A stretch of 64,000 bases of DNA from Acinetobacter lwoffii (GTDB lineage Bacteria; Pseudomonadota; Gammaproteobacteria; Pseudomonadales; Moraxellaceae), in the NCBI RefSeq assembly GCF_019048525.1, contig NZ_CP077369.1, positions 1,984,001-2,048,000 on the forward strand, given 5' to 3'. The notes under the pieces are model-generated. The model made no database searches. It saw only the letters and a list, made by a program, of their open reading frames with translations, and had not been told where the DNA came from. Position numbers and translations under genes: made by a program. Of this stretch, positions 1-8,188 are shown one piece after another. Positions within the stretch are counted from its first letter, which is position 1. Each line of letters starts with the position of its first letter.

Positions 1-430
1 TTGCGATTGTTGTCGTACCGAAAGTTGATGGGTCTTATCGATCATTTTTTGCCGCTCAGCTGCCCTATTTTTCTGAGCGCACCTTCTAAAAAATCAATTT
101 GCAATGCCTGATGTCCTATCTTGGCATGTAGAGCTTTGAGGTCAATCTCTGGTTCTTGTTGTGCTGTTGGTCGTGAAAAAATATTGACTGATTGCTCAAG
201 CAGTTGATTTTTCCAATCAATTATTTGGTTTTGATGTAAGTCGAATTGAGTAGAAAGTTCAGCGAGTGTGTGGTCGCCTTTAATTGCTGCGAGAGCAACT
301 TTAACTTTAAACTCTGCTGAATGATTACGACGTTTTCTTCGTGTCATGGTTGACTCCAAAAACAAGCATTTCCCATGCTTATTGGGGAGTAGATTATCAC
401 TTATAGGCGTGGTCTAAAATCCTATACCCA
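1..430 (-). mobile_element. IS3-family element, partial (type A-like), cut by the window edge
   Basis: The outer end and orfA of an IS3-family element lie here; the rest is to the left of the window. The end (about 381-430) resembles the right end of the complete IS3 element at 9596-10877: both have a GGAG start, then ATCACTTATAGG, then a GT-rich stretch. The exact outer base cannot be fixed because the other end is not visible; about 430 is an estimate. The element interrupts the integrase-partner gene at 414-1784 and supplies its stop codon. Confidence 0.8.
42..347 (-). CDS. IS3-family transposase OrfA (helix-turn-helix subunit)
   Basis: Encodes about 101 residues beginning MTRRKRRNHSAEFKVK, the usual N-terminus of IS3-family OrfA with a helix-turn-helix (residues about 10-55) followed by a short leucine-rich region for dimerisation. 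I chose the ATG at 347 because GGAG lies 6 bases upstream; an in-frame upstream start adds six residues without a ribosome site. OrfB begins in the -1 frame across the A-run at the end of orfA: the frame reads MIDKTHQLSVRQQSQ and leaves the window at base 1. The fused OrfAB made by frameshifting would be the active transposase. It is about 70% similar by eye to the OrfA at 10484-10789, so the two elements are related but not copies of each other. Confidence 0.85.
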   Translation of the reverse strand: MTRRKRRNHSAEFKVKVALAAIKGDHTLAELSTQFDLHQNQIIDWKNQLLEQSVNIFSRPTAQQEPEIDLKALHAKIGHQALQIDFLEGALRKIGQLSGKK

Positions 431-1784
431 CATCAAATAGAATATTGTAAAAATCAATAAATCCATGATTGCTACGTAAATTTATAAAATAATTTTCATC
501 TTTAGGTATTTTTAACTCTTTAATACCTATTTTCTTTAATGTGCTTGGAAAATTTGAACTGTTATAAAAATCATTAAAATTGCCTTTTTTATTTTTGATG
601 AATAAAGAATATTTAAAAATTGTATCAAGCAAGATATCTAAATATTTATGAATAAATTCAAAAGAATCACGTATAGCTTTAAAAGTTACATCAGCAGGCA
701 GTGTTGCAAATCTCCCCAAATCTTTTAAAGGGGTTATTTTATTTATTCTTTTCACTCCGATAGTATTAAAGTTAGAAATATTGATTTGAGCACAATCATT
801 TTGAGAGTGGACAAATACAATTTTTTTTAAGTTCTTTATTTGAGATTGAAGGTCTTGGTATGAATAGTATTCTTCATCACTAGTCGTGTAAGGAAGACTT
901 AAGTATTCTGTTTTAGCTGTGTCTTCGATTAAGTTTAATTGCTGTAAAGTAAAAGGTTGTTGGTTAAATACGATGATGCGATCCTCAAGAGATTTAATGA
1001 AAAAATTTTTTTTTACTTTATTGGGATTATATGTAGAGTAACCTTCATTACAATAAAGCCAGTATTTTGATTTTCTTAGCTCTTCTAATGTTAGGTCAAG
1101 TTCATCATTATGGTTATTATTGATGAAGAAAGGATATTTCTCTTCAAATTTAATTACATCATTTATATCTATTTCTTTAATTTTTTCTTTTAAAAAATCT
1201 GTTACAAATATATTGTAATTAATTGATGCATTGATTTTTCCATTGTTTGAAATATTGACCAGATAATCGACTATGTAGTCTTCATTAATCTTATTTAAAC
1301 CATATTTGCTTAATTCTAAAATATTAGAATTAATCAAAATAGAATTTATAAAGTAAATTATATTTGTTAAATTAATGCTGATGGTTTGAGTTTTTAATAA
1401 AAATCCTTCATTGTAAATAGGATGGCTTTGAATGCAAAGCCAGTATTTGAAGGTGTTTAGTATGTTTGGTCTTTCTGTTAGTAAAATATTATTATCAATT
1501 TTGATTTTATTGAAGTTGACTGTTATTATTGCTTTATTTAATTTAATCATCCATATATTTGATTCAAATTTTGTATTATCATAAAACCAAACAGGATTTC
1601 TTACATCTGATAGCTTTAAATTGTGTATGGTGGATGTTTTTTCAAAAGATTTTTCAATTAATCCATAATTATTGGGGTTGCGTATTATCTCATTCTTTAA
1701 TAAAGTGAGTTCTTTCTTTGACATGGTTTCTATATTTTTATTAGGGTCAGATAAAATATCTTTTAATTTATTATTTACTATCAT
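414..1784 (-). pseudogene. integrase-module partner protein, 3' end truncated by IS3
   Basis: Open frame of 456 residues, extremely rich in Ile, Asn and Lys and far more AT-rich than the core genes. It starts 14 bases before the stop of the split integrase gene upstream, so the two were almost certainly translated together. The last four or five codons (ending GIGF) and the stop are read out of the IS3 end, so the true C-terminus is lost. A segment near residues 355-385 reads GRFATLPADVTFKAIRDSF, which I associate with large proteins encoded beside unusual tyrosine recombinases in proteobacterial islands. That is recollection, not a search result. No catalytic motif is visible. It is most likely an accessory integration protein; the function is unproven. 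Confidence 0.5.
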
Positions 1785-2308
1785 TTATAAATATTCCTTC
1801 GATTATATTATATTTGACTGGATTTTTTCTTGCTATTTCATACATCTCTATAATGTCTTTAGTTAAATATAAGCATTGTTGTAAATTTTTTTGAAATGCT
1901 TCAATCTGTGATATTACATAATTTGCACTTGTGTACCACCATTTTAAATGTTTTTTTATGTCTTTTTGGTTGTAAGATGTCTCTTCAAAAAAGTATTTAA
2001 TTGCAAGAAAAATTTGTAGAAGAGGAACTGTTATTAAATAAATACCTATATAACTATTTTTATCTTCATTATTTTTTTTCTCAATATTTATTTCATGAAA
2101 TCCTTTTTCAATATGATGAGGTATATCTTTGAATGCATGATTATTTATGAATTTATCAAGTTCTTCTTTGGTGAAATCTACAGATTCAAATAAGTAAATT
2201 GAGTCTTTCATTGATTCGTAAATAAGAGCATTTTGAAATATTCGTAACCATCTGTTCGTATAAAATTTCCATAGAGTATCTGGTAGATATGAATCAATCA
2301 ATGCAGGG

Positions 2309-3393
2309 CAGAGTAAAACTTGAAGTGCGACATAAACCACCTAATTAATTTAAAGAGTTTATGGAGTATATAAAATTGTCATACCATCATCTTAACTTTG
2401 AAGATCGTACTGCATTAATGCTTGAGTCAAGAAAAGAAGGCTTTTCAGCCAGAAAATTTGCTGAACTCATTAAAAGACATCCTAGTACGATCTATCGTGA
2501 GCTTAAAAGAAATAGCATCAATGACGTTTATCAAGCTCGATATGCTTCTGATAACACCTTCGCTAGACGTAGACGTGGTCACAGAAAACTCAAAATCGAT
2601 TCAATCCTCTGGAAATTTATTGTTGAAGCGATCCGTTGTTTATGGTCTCCTCAGCAAATAGCAAAGCGTTTAAAGACATTTCCTGATTTGGATCAAACAA
2701 TGAATGTAAGCCATACAACGATTTATTCAACGATACGAGCATTACCAAAGGGTGAGTTGAAAAAAGACTTATTATCCTGTCTGCGTCATGAAAATAAAAA
2801 GCGAAAAGCTAACGGTGAACCTAAAAAAGATTCTATATTACAGGATATTAAAACTATTCATGAGCGCCCAGCCGAAGTTCAAGAAAGAAAAATACCGGGT
2901 CATTGGGAAGCTGATTTAATTAAAGGTAAAGACAATAAAAGTTCGATAGCAACACTTATTGAACGAAATACACGGCTCTGTATCTTGGCAACATTACCTG
3001 ATGCAAAGGCAGAATCAGTGCGCAAGGCTTTAACTGAAGCTCTGAAATATTTACCTGCAGAACTGCGTAAAACGTTGACCTATGACCGTGGACGCGAGAT
3101 GTCAGAACATAAAATACTCGAAGAAGATTTAGGCATAGATGTATATTTCTGTGACCCACATTCACCTTGGCAAAAAGGCACATGCGAAAATATGAATGGT
3201 TTAATTAGGCAATATTTACCTAAAGGGATTGATTTAAATCAGGCAGATCAGCATTATTTAAATCAAGTTGCCATGTCACTGAATACTCGTCCTAGAAAGG
3301 CGTTAGATTGGCTTACACCATTAGAGAAATTTGCTCAGCTTGTTGATTATCATATGGCTTTTGAAACTGTCGCACCTCATGTTTGAATTCGCC
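2309..3393 (+). mobile_element. IS30-family insertion sequence
   Basis: About 1085 bp containing one transposase gene. Inverted ends share TGA(A/G)GTGCGACA (left 2321-2332, right 3369-3380 on the other strand). It is flanked by direct repeats CAGGG at 2304-2308 and 3394-3398. IS30 elements usually duplicate 2-3 bp, so part of the 5-bp match may be chance, and the exact edges can shift by a few bases. Removing the element restores the integrase frame. Confidence 0.8.
2361..3386 (+). CDS. IS30-family transposase
   Basis: 341 residues, the normal length for the family. The N-terminal helix-turn-helix (about residues 8-55, SARKFAELIKRHPSTIYREL) binds the ends. The DDE catalytic core follows: first Asp in GHWEADLIKG, second in TYDRGREM, Glu in GTCENMNGLIRQYL. 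The whole frame is intact, so this copy could be active. The ATG at 2361 is preceded by an AAGAG-like site. It lies opposite in direction to the integrase gene it splits. Confidence 0.93.
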   Translation: MEYIKLSYHHLNFEDRTALMLESRKEGFSARKFAELIKRHPSTIYRELKRNSINDVYQARYASDNTFARRRRGHRKLKIDSILWKFIVEAIRCLWSPQQIAKRLKTFPDLDQTMNVSHTTIYSTIRALPKGELKKDLLSCLRHENKKRKANGEPKKDSILQDIKTIHERPAEVQERKIPGHWEADLIKGKDNKSSIATLIERNTRLCILATLPDAKAESVRKALTEALKYLPAELRKTLTYDRGREMSEHKILEEDLGIDVYFCDPHSPWQKGTCENMNGLIRQYLPKGIDLNQADQHYLNQVAMSLNTRPRKALDWLTPLEKFAQLVDYHMAFETVAPHV

Positions 3394-5322
3394 CAGGGTT
3401 ATATTCCTTATGGCCTAGCGCTAGACTCATTTTATTTACAGACATAGTTTCATAGTAAACACGCACACCACAACTTGCTCTAAATCTTGTTAATGTTAAA
3501 TTTTGAAAAATATGGCTACTTTCATTATCGTTAAGTAATATATCACCATTTTTATAACTTGTTATTTCATATGATTTTTTTAGACCATTAATGACGGTAG
3601 TACAGGTGCCATTCTCAATTTTTTTTACTCTTTGTGGTTCTGTGAATGCAGTTCTTGAAGCTAATAGCATGTATTCATAATCTTGATTATTTGCTGATTT
3701 CAAATAATTTCTTGCAATACTAGTAATTTTTATGATGTCTTCAATTATTTTTACTGATTGGGGGTTTAATTTAATTAATTGTTCAGCATAATTTACTCCT
3801 CTTCTCTTTTTAAAAGACTTGCTATACCAAGATTCTCCAATTTTAAAAAGACCTACATTGTTTTTATTATCATACAGTTTCCAATTTATTAACCAGGATT
3901 CAGTAATTGCGGGATGTTGATTAATTAATAATATGAGGAAAGGGTATAAAGTATTGTAGCTTGAATAAAAAATTTCATCTTTAATGATATTCTTTTCCTT
4001 GCTTGAACCTGATATACCTAAAAAAACAGAATAACTCTTAAGGGTTTTATGTTTAAAAGGGAATTCATAATAAGTTCGAAATGTATTGTTTTTATTTAAA
4101 ATTCCTACTTGTACATTATTTTTTGAAGTGTTGTTTTGGCTAACTTTAACTATTCCTTTTTTAACGCATTCAATAAAAAAATTATATTTTTCATTTGTTT
4201 TTTTTGTGAGTAATTCTGAACAGTAAATTATATGGTCAATTTCATTAGTTATTCTAATAAAAATGAGTTCCTTAGCTTCACTATCTGTATAACTTATTGG
4301 GATTTGTGTTACTAATTTATTATGTATTAACTGTTCTTTTTCATCTTTTACCAAGTTTGTTGTAGTGTTTTTATGTGTACATTTTTTATATATTGGTCTG
4401 AGTATTTCTGTGATAGGTTCTTGCCATATTCCATAGTTAACTAATACATTGTACATATCAACTATAGAACCCCATCTCGTGTGAAAATGACCAATATTAT
4501 AGTTTTTTATTTTTGCATCTATTAAGCATAAATTATAAACAATAAGCATGCTTTCAAATGCATATTCGGAAGACATTGCCCTTTGCATGTCTTTAATATT
4601 TGGATATGCTACAACTAAAACTCTAAATAAACTAATAAGATACCCAATTTTTTTTGACAAGGTGGTTGATATGATTTTTTTTCCATAAGTGATCATTATA
4701 TGATGCAGTTTATTTGTGAATTCTTTTCCATATGTGTCGTAAATAATACTGATATTGAGATTTAGGATTTTATTATCATTACTGCAGATATTCCAACCTC
4801 GATAATATTCAATTTTTTCTATATTTTTTTTCATGTTTTTATATAGAAATATACAATTTTCCACATTCTCATTTATTGTATTAAGTGAAAGGAGAATTGT
4901 AGTTTTACTTGTATTTTGCAATAAGGCTAGATTATTGAATACCGATTGAACCTCATAGCTATAATGGTATTTATTGTAATTAGTTGTATCCAATTCAGTA
5001 TAGATAAATCCTATAAAGCATTGTAGATGGCTCTCTAGTGATTCAGACGATTTCAAATCGAATATTGAGTGTTGAGTTGATGTCTGTTTCAAACATTCGA
5101 TATACGTGCAATACAGTGCTACCAGTGATGTAAGTTTATTAAGTTTCTTTTCTTCTTGTTTTAGCCAGTCATAGCTATCTGCATCTAATGTTTTTGAGTG
5201 TTCATAATCCTTAAGATATCTAACTTTCATAGGATGATGCATCCATGACAATTGTCAAATAATTAGAGATCAAAAAATGCACTATGTCAATGAAAAATAT
5301 ATAAAGAAACTTTTTGATAACT

Positions 5323-5664
5323 TTATTCAATTAGGAAAAGGGTACGATCATCCAGTTCGACAATCGCCACTACATTATATTCACGATCAAGTACCACGAA
5401 GTCTGTGACTTTGCGATTAAATTGATTGCGCATTTTCATCTGATCGTGCGTGATCAAAGCGCTAAACGCGACTTGTGCCAGAATGTGATGATGAGGAAAG
5501 GCATCTTTCAGACGTGTAAACATCCTGCTTTCAAAAGCAGTAATGACGCGCTTCGGATAGAATTTCTTTTGACGGGTGAAGAGATGTGGGAAGAGCAGGC
5601 AAACTAATGCAAAAGTTGCCAGGCAGCCAATCACAAAAAATATAAACTGACTCAAATTAAACAC
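5323..5664 (-). pseudogene. DUF2726-domain membrane-anchored protein, truncated
   Basis: The frame starts with one transmembrane segment (FIFFVIGCLATFALVCLLF, residues about 7-26). It continues into the start of a DUF2726 domain, including FNRKVTDFVVLD and VAIVELDDRT. In that family the ELDD stretch is followed by a conserved His/Asp-containing half related to nuclease-like folds. Here it is replaced by LFLIE and a stop, so the second half is missing. The point of divergence, about 5343, is where the AT-rich integrase island begins. The start codon is GTG at 5664 with no strong ribosome site. Probably a chromosomal gene broken by island insertion; its displaced 3' half should lie left of this window. 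Confidence 0.6.
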
Positions 5665-5683
5665 AGATCACAAAAGGGGAGAA

Positions 5684-5716
5684 TAAAAAAACCCACTTCG
5701 CAATGAGTGGGTTTCT
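5684..5716 (-). terminator. terminator of the first tRNA-Asn pair
   Basis: Read on the minus strand, AAACCCACTC-ATTGCG-AAGTGGGTTT forms a hairpin followed by a T-run. It is nearly identical to the terminator at 6133-6164 after the other tRNA pair. Confidence 0.85.
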
Positions 5717-5725
5717 TCAGAATCT

Positions 5726-5801
5726 TGGCTCTCCCACCTGGGCTCGAACCAGGGACCTGCGGATTAACAGTCCGTCGCTCTACCGACTGAGCTATGGGAG
5801 A
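5726..5801 (-). tRNA. tRNA-Asn (anticodon GTT)
   Basis: 76 nt including an encoded CCA end. On the minus strand the acceptor stem TCTCCCA pairs with TGGGAGA, the anticodon loop is CTGTTAA (anticodon GTT), and the T-loop is GGTTCGAGCC. It is the second gene of its pair, 6 bases after the tRNA at 5808-5883. Confidence 0.96.
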
Positions 5802-5807
5802 ATAGAT

Positions 5808-5883
5808 TGGCTCTCCAACCTGGGCTCGAACCAGGGACCTGCGGATTAACAGTCCGTCGCTCTACCGACTGAGCTATTGGAGA
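5808..5883 (-). tRNA. tRNA-Asn (anticodon GTT)
   Basis: 76 nt with encoded CCA. It is identical to its neighbour except in the acceptor stem (TCTCCAA/TTGGAGA), where both sides change together so pairing is kept. First gene of the pair, downstream of the promoter at 5895-5922. Confidence 0.96.
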
Positions 5884-5894
5884 ATCTGACAGCG

Positions 5895-5922
5895 ATTATA
5901 GAGAGATTTGAAAAGGGGTCAA
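5895..5922 (-). promoter_or_regulatory. sigma-70 promoter for the first tRNA-Asn pair
   Basis: On the minus strand the -35 is TTGACC (5922-5917), the spacer 16 bases, and the -10 TATAAT (5900-5895), with the tRNA starting 12 bases downstream. A strong consensus promoter, as expected for stable RNA. The sequence TGAAAAGGGGTCAAGGCA around the -35 recurs at 32054-32071. Confidence 0.8.
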
Positions 5923-6132
5923 GGCACTTTTAGAAAAAAGCTGAAGAAATTGAATCAAGTGTTTTAAAAATAGTCGAAAAGGTTTGTAGTTTAAACTGTT
6001 ATGTTTATGTAAACCGGTCCTAACAGCAAAATCGCGATCAGCCTGAATTTTGATAAGTGATCTGGATCATAAGAAATGAGCGGTTGATCGCGCATATAAA
6101 TCAATATGATCTCAATTTAAAAAATACAGCTA

Positions 6133-6164
6133 TAAAAAAACCCACTTCGCAATGAGTGGGTTTC
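6133..6164 (-). terminator. terminator of the second tRNA-Asn pair
   Basis: Same CCCACTT-hairpin and T-run as at 5684-5716, including the following TCTTCAGAATCT. The whole transcription unit (terminator, two tRNAs) is therefore duplicated. Confidence 0.85.
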
Positions 6165-6174
6165 TTCAGAATCT

Positions 6175-6250
6175 TGGCTCTTCCACCTGGGCTCGAACCA
6201 GGGACCTGCGGATTAACAGTCCGTCGCTCTACCGACTGAGCTATGGAAGA
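6175..6250 (-). tRNA. tRNA-Asn (anticodon GTT)
   Basis: 76 nt with encoded CCA. Acceptor stem TCTTCCA/TGGAAGA, otherwise identical to the other three copies. Second gene of the upstream pair. Confidence 0.96.
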
Positions 6251-6255
6251 ATATA

Positions 6256-6331
6256 TGGCTCTCCAACCTGGGCTCGAACCAGGGACCTGCGGATTAACAG
6301 TCCGTCGCTCTACCGACTGAGCTATTGGAGA
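6256..6331 (-). tRNA. tRNA-Asn (anticodon GTT)
   Basis: 76 nt with encoded CCA. Acceptor stem TCTCCAA/TTGGAGA, identical to the gene at 5808-5883. First gene of the upstream pair, five bases before the next tRNA. Confidence 0.96.
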
Positions 6332-6342
6332 ATCTGATCGGC

Positions 6343-6371
6343 ATTTTAGGGATGAATAACCAGGTCGTCAA
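6343..6371 (-). promoter_or_regulatory. sigma-70 promoter for the second tRNA-Asn pair
   Basis: On the minus strand -35 TTGACG (6371-6366), 17-base spacer, -10 TAAAAT (6348-6343). The tRNA begins 12 bases downstream, the same geometry as the other pair although the sequences differ. Confidence 0.75.
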
Positions 6372-6429
6372 TCAATTAATGTAAAGAAATGAATTGTTTG
6401 CTTCATAAATATTCATTTAGAGCCTAAAA

Positions 6430-6463
6430 ATAAAAAAATCACCCGAAGTGGGTGATTTTTTTA
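6430..6463 (-). terminator. terminator of sodB
   Basis: ATCACCC-GAAGT-GGGTGAT hairpin with A- and T-runs on both sides, 20 bases after the sodB stop. It would also work in the other direction. Confidence 0.85.
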
Positions 6464-6479
6464 GCAAAGAAATAAAAAA

Positions 6480-7106
6480 TTATTTCTCAACACCTGCAGG
6501 CTGACCTGCATATTTCGCATTTGCATAATCCCAGTTTACTAGGCTTTCTAGGAAAGTAGAGATGTACTTAGGACGAGCATTACGGAAATCGATGTAGTAA
6601 GCGTGTTCCCAAACGTCAATCGTCAACACTGCAATTTTACCGTGCGCCATTGGCGTATCAGCATTTGAAGTTTTCATGATAGAAAGCTGACCGTTTACTT
6701 CGTCAGCCACTAACCAAGCCCAACCTGAACCAAACTGAGTAGTTGCAGCAGCAGCAAATTCTTCAGCAAATTTTTCATAAGAACCGAAAGCTTCGTCAAT
6801 TTTTGCAGCCAAAGTACCAGTTGCTTTACCGCCACCGTTTTTAGCCATACAGTTCCAGTAGAACGTGTGGTTCCAAACTTGAGCCGCGTTATTGAAAACA
6901 CCTGCTTTAGAAGCATCACCAGCAGTTGCTGTAATAATTTCTTCTAGAGTTTTGCCTTCAAGCTCAGTACCAGCGATCAGGTTATTCAGGTTAACCACAT
7001 ACGTATTGTGGTGTTTGTCGTGATGGTATTCTAAAGTTTCCTTGCTGATGTGTGGAGCAAGATCTTCGTAGCCGTAAGGTAATGCTGGTAAAGTAATGGT
7101 TGTCAT
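6480..7106 (-). CDS. sodB: superoxide dismutase, Fe type
   Basis: 208 residues. Converts superoxide to oxygen and hydrogen peroxide in the cytoplasm using one iron per subunit. Metal ligands are visible: His in the N-terminal YHHDKHH region, His in AQVWNHTFYWNC, and Asp and His in DVWEHAYYIDFRN. The motif AATTQFGSGWAWL with Gln before FGSGW is the iron-type signature; Mn types carry Gly-Gln elsewhere. I chose the ATG at 7106 (MTTITLPALPYG) because it matches the family start and has AAGGA 9 bases upstream. The longer frame adds 12 unsupported residues. Single gene with its own terminator. Confidence 0.96.
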   Translation of the reverse strand: MTTITLPALPYGYEDLAPHISKETLEYHHDKHHNTYVVNLNNLIAGTELEGKTLEEIITATAGDASKAGVFNNAAQVWNHTFYWNCMAKNGGGKATGTLAAKIDEAFGSYEKFAEEFAAAATTQFGSGWAWLVADEVNGQLSIMKTSNADTPMAHGKIAVLTIDVWEHAYYIDFRNARPKYISTFLESLVNWDYANAKYAGQPAGVEK

Positions 7107-7259
7107 GTTCTCAATTCCTTGCATTTTGCTGGGTTTTAACAATAAGTGGCTTTATTGTAATAGATAATCGGGCAGAAATGGGCATCGTGTATAAATAACA
7201 ATACAGAATAAAGCCTGAAAATATATGAATAAAGCCACTGATCATAACCGTCAGTCGAA

Positions 7260-8018
7260 TTAAATCGGATTGTTTAATTCGAAATAATCATACTCAATAT
7301 TAAACTGTTCTGAAATAGCCTTGCCAAGGCGTTGCACACCGTATTTTTCAGTCGCATGATGGCCACAAGCATAATAATGCACATTCAGTTCCTGAGCTTC
7401 ATAAAAGGTGCGTTCGCTCACTTCACCTGAAATATAGGCATCACAATCTTGTAGTGCCGCTTTTTGAATATAATCCTGCGCACCACCGGTACAGAAACCG
7501 ACTTTATGGATTTGAGTTTTTTCAGCAGGAAGATGAATCGCATCAAAGCCCAGCTTTTCTGAAACATAATTTTTAAAATCTTCCGGACTCATTGGCTGTT
7601 TTAAATAGCCAATATTGCCAATTGGACGTTTCTCACTCGGATCAAGCTGTTCGATATTTTCGAGTTCTAATAAATCCGCAATGGCGGCATTATTTCCCAG
7701 TGTTGGATGACTGTCTAAAGGCAGATGATAGCCAACCAGTGAGATATCATGTTGAATCAGGGTTTTAATGCGTTTACCACGCATTCCCGTAATCGGATAG
7801 GCTTCTCCTTTCCAGAAATAGCCATGATGAACCAGCAATAAATCTGCGCCTTGCTCAATTGCAGCTTCAATTGCACTCTGGGAGGCGGTCACGGCACAGA
7901 GGATTTTATTCACTTCGGATTTGCCTTCAATCTGCAAGCCATTCGGTGCATAGTCCTTAAATTCACGTGCTGCCAAAGTCTGGTCACACCATTGAATAAT
8001 ATCGTTCAAATTCGCCAT
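7260..8018 (-). CDS. NIF3/YbgI family dinuclear-metal protein
   Basis: 252 residues, typical of the short NIF3 family found in almost all organisms. Metal-binding positions are visible in LLLVHHGYFW, GYHLPLDSH and YYACGHHATEKYG near the C-terminus. Often annotated as GTP cyclohydrolase 1 type 2, but the cellular role is not settled. Members form hexameric toroids. It is divergent from the DegS-type protease gene; the 170 bases between them must hold both promoters. The start ATG at 8018 fits the conserved beginning MANLNDIIQWCDQ. Confidence 0.88.
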   Translation of the reverse strand: MANLNDIIQWCDQTLAAREFKDYAPNGLQIEGKSEVNKILCAVTASQSAIEAAIEQGADLLLVHHGYFWKGEAYPITGMRGKRIKTLIQHDISLVGYHLPLDSHPTLGNNAAIADLLELENIEQLDPSEKRPIGNIGYLKQPMSPEDFKNYVSEKLGFDAIHLPAEKTQIHKVGFCTGGAQDYIQKAALQDCDAYISGEVSERTFYEAQELNVHYYACGHHATEKYGVQRLGKAISEQFNIEYDYFELNNPI

Positions 8019-8188
8019 AAAATTCCTGTAAGTTTAAAAACTTGCCCATATTTATCTATAGGTCTAATTGTAACTAAAGCTGCACAAATCTCTGTGGAAT
8101 TTTTTGTGTTTAGTTATGTATTTAGCATTACAATAGGACACAAATTACTTAGTCATCAACGAATTAAAATATTTTAGAGGATAGCAAC

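Larger units (their letters stand above)
1771..5230 (-). pseudogene. large tyrosine-recombinase-like integrase, split by IS30
   Basis: Two frames, 3377-5251 (N-terminal, 624 residues) and 1771-2340 (C-terminal, 189 residues), are halves of one gene. The first ends in LALGHKEYNP and then runs into IS sequence. The second runs out of the IS into ALIDSYLPDTLW. Removing 2309-3393 and one CAGGG repeat joins them in frame as LGHKEYNPALIDSYLP, giving about 790-800 residues. The joined C-terminus has an Arg-containing box (LTRFRASCG), a LGH box and a Tyr seven residues after the His (DSYLP). These are the spacing and order of the tyrosine-recombinase catalytic core. After it comes a helical tail (RIFQNALIYESMKDS). 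The start is uncertain: ATG at 5230 or TTG at 5251. It presumably moved the AT-rich island and is now inactive. The gamma-mobile-trio integrases are a possible family; I cannot confirm that. Confidence 0.65.

Noticed and set aside
1672..1866. Plus-strand open frame of 64 residues
   Set aside because: Lies across the junction of two minus-strand genes in very AT-rich DNA; hydrophobic by composition only.
5684..6331. Repeats resembling a CRISPR-like array
   Set aside because: The repeated units are tRNA genes and their terminators, with no short-repeat/spacer pattern.
6152..6337. Open frame with the repeated motif WARTRDLRINSPSLYRLSY
   Set aside because: It is the antisense of two tRNA-Asn genes; a well-known false ORF in genomes.
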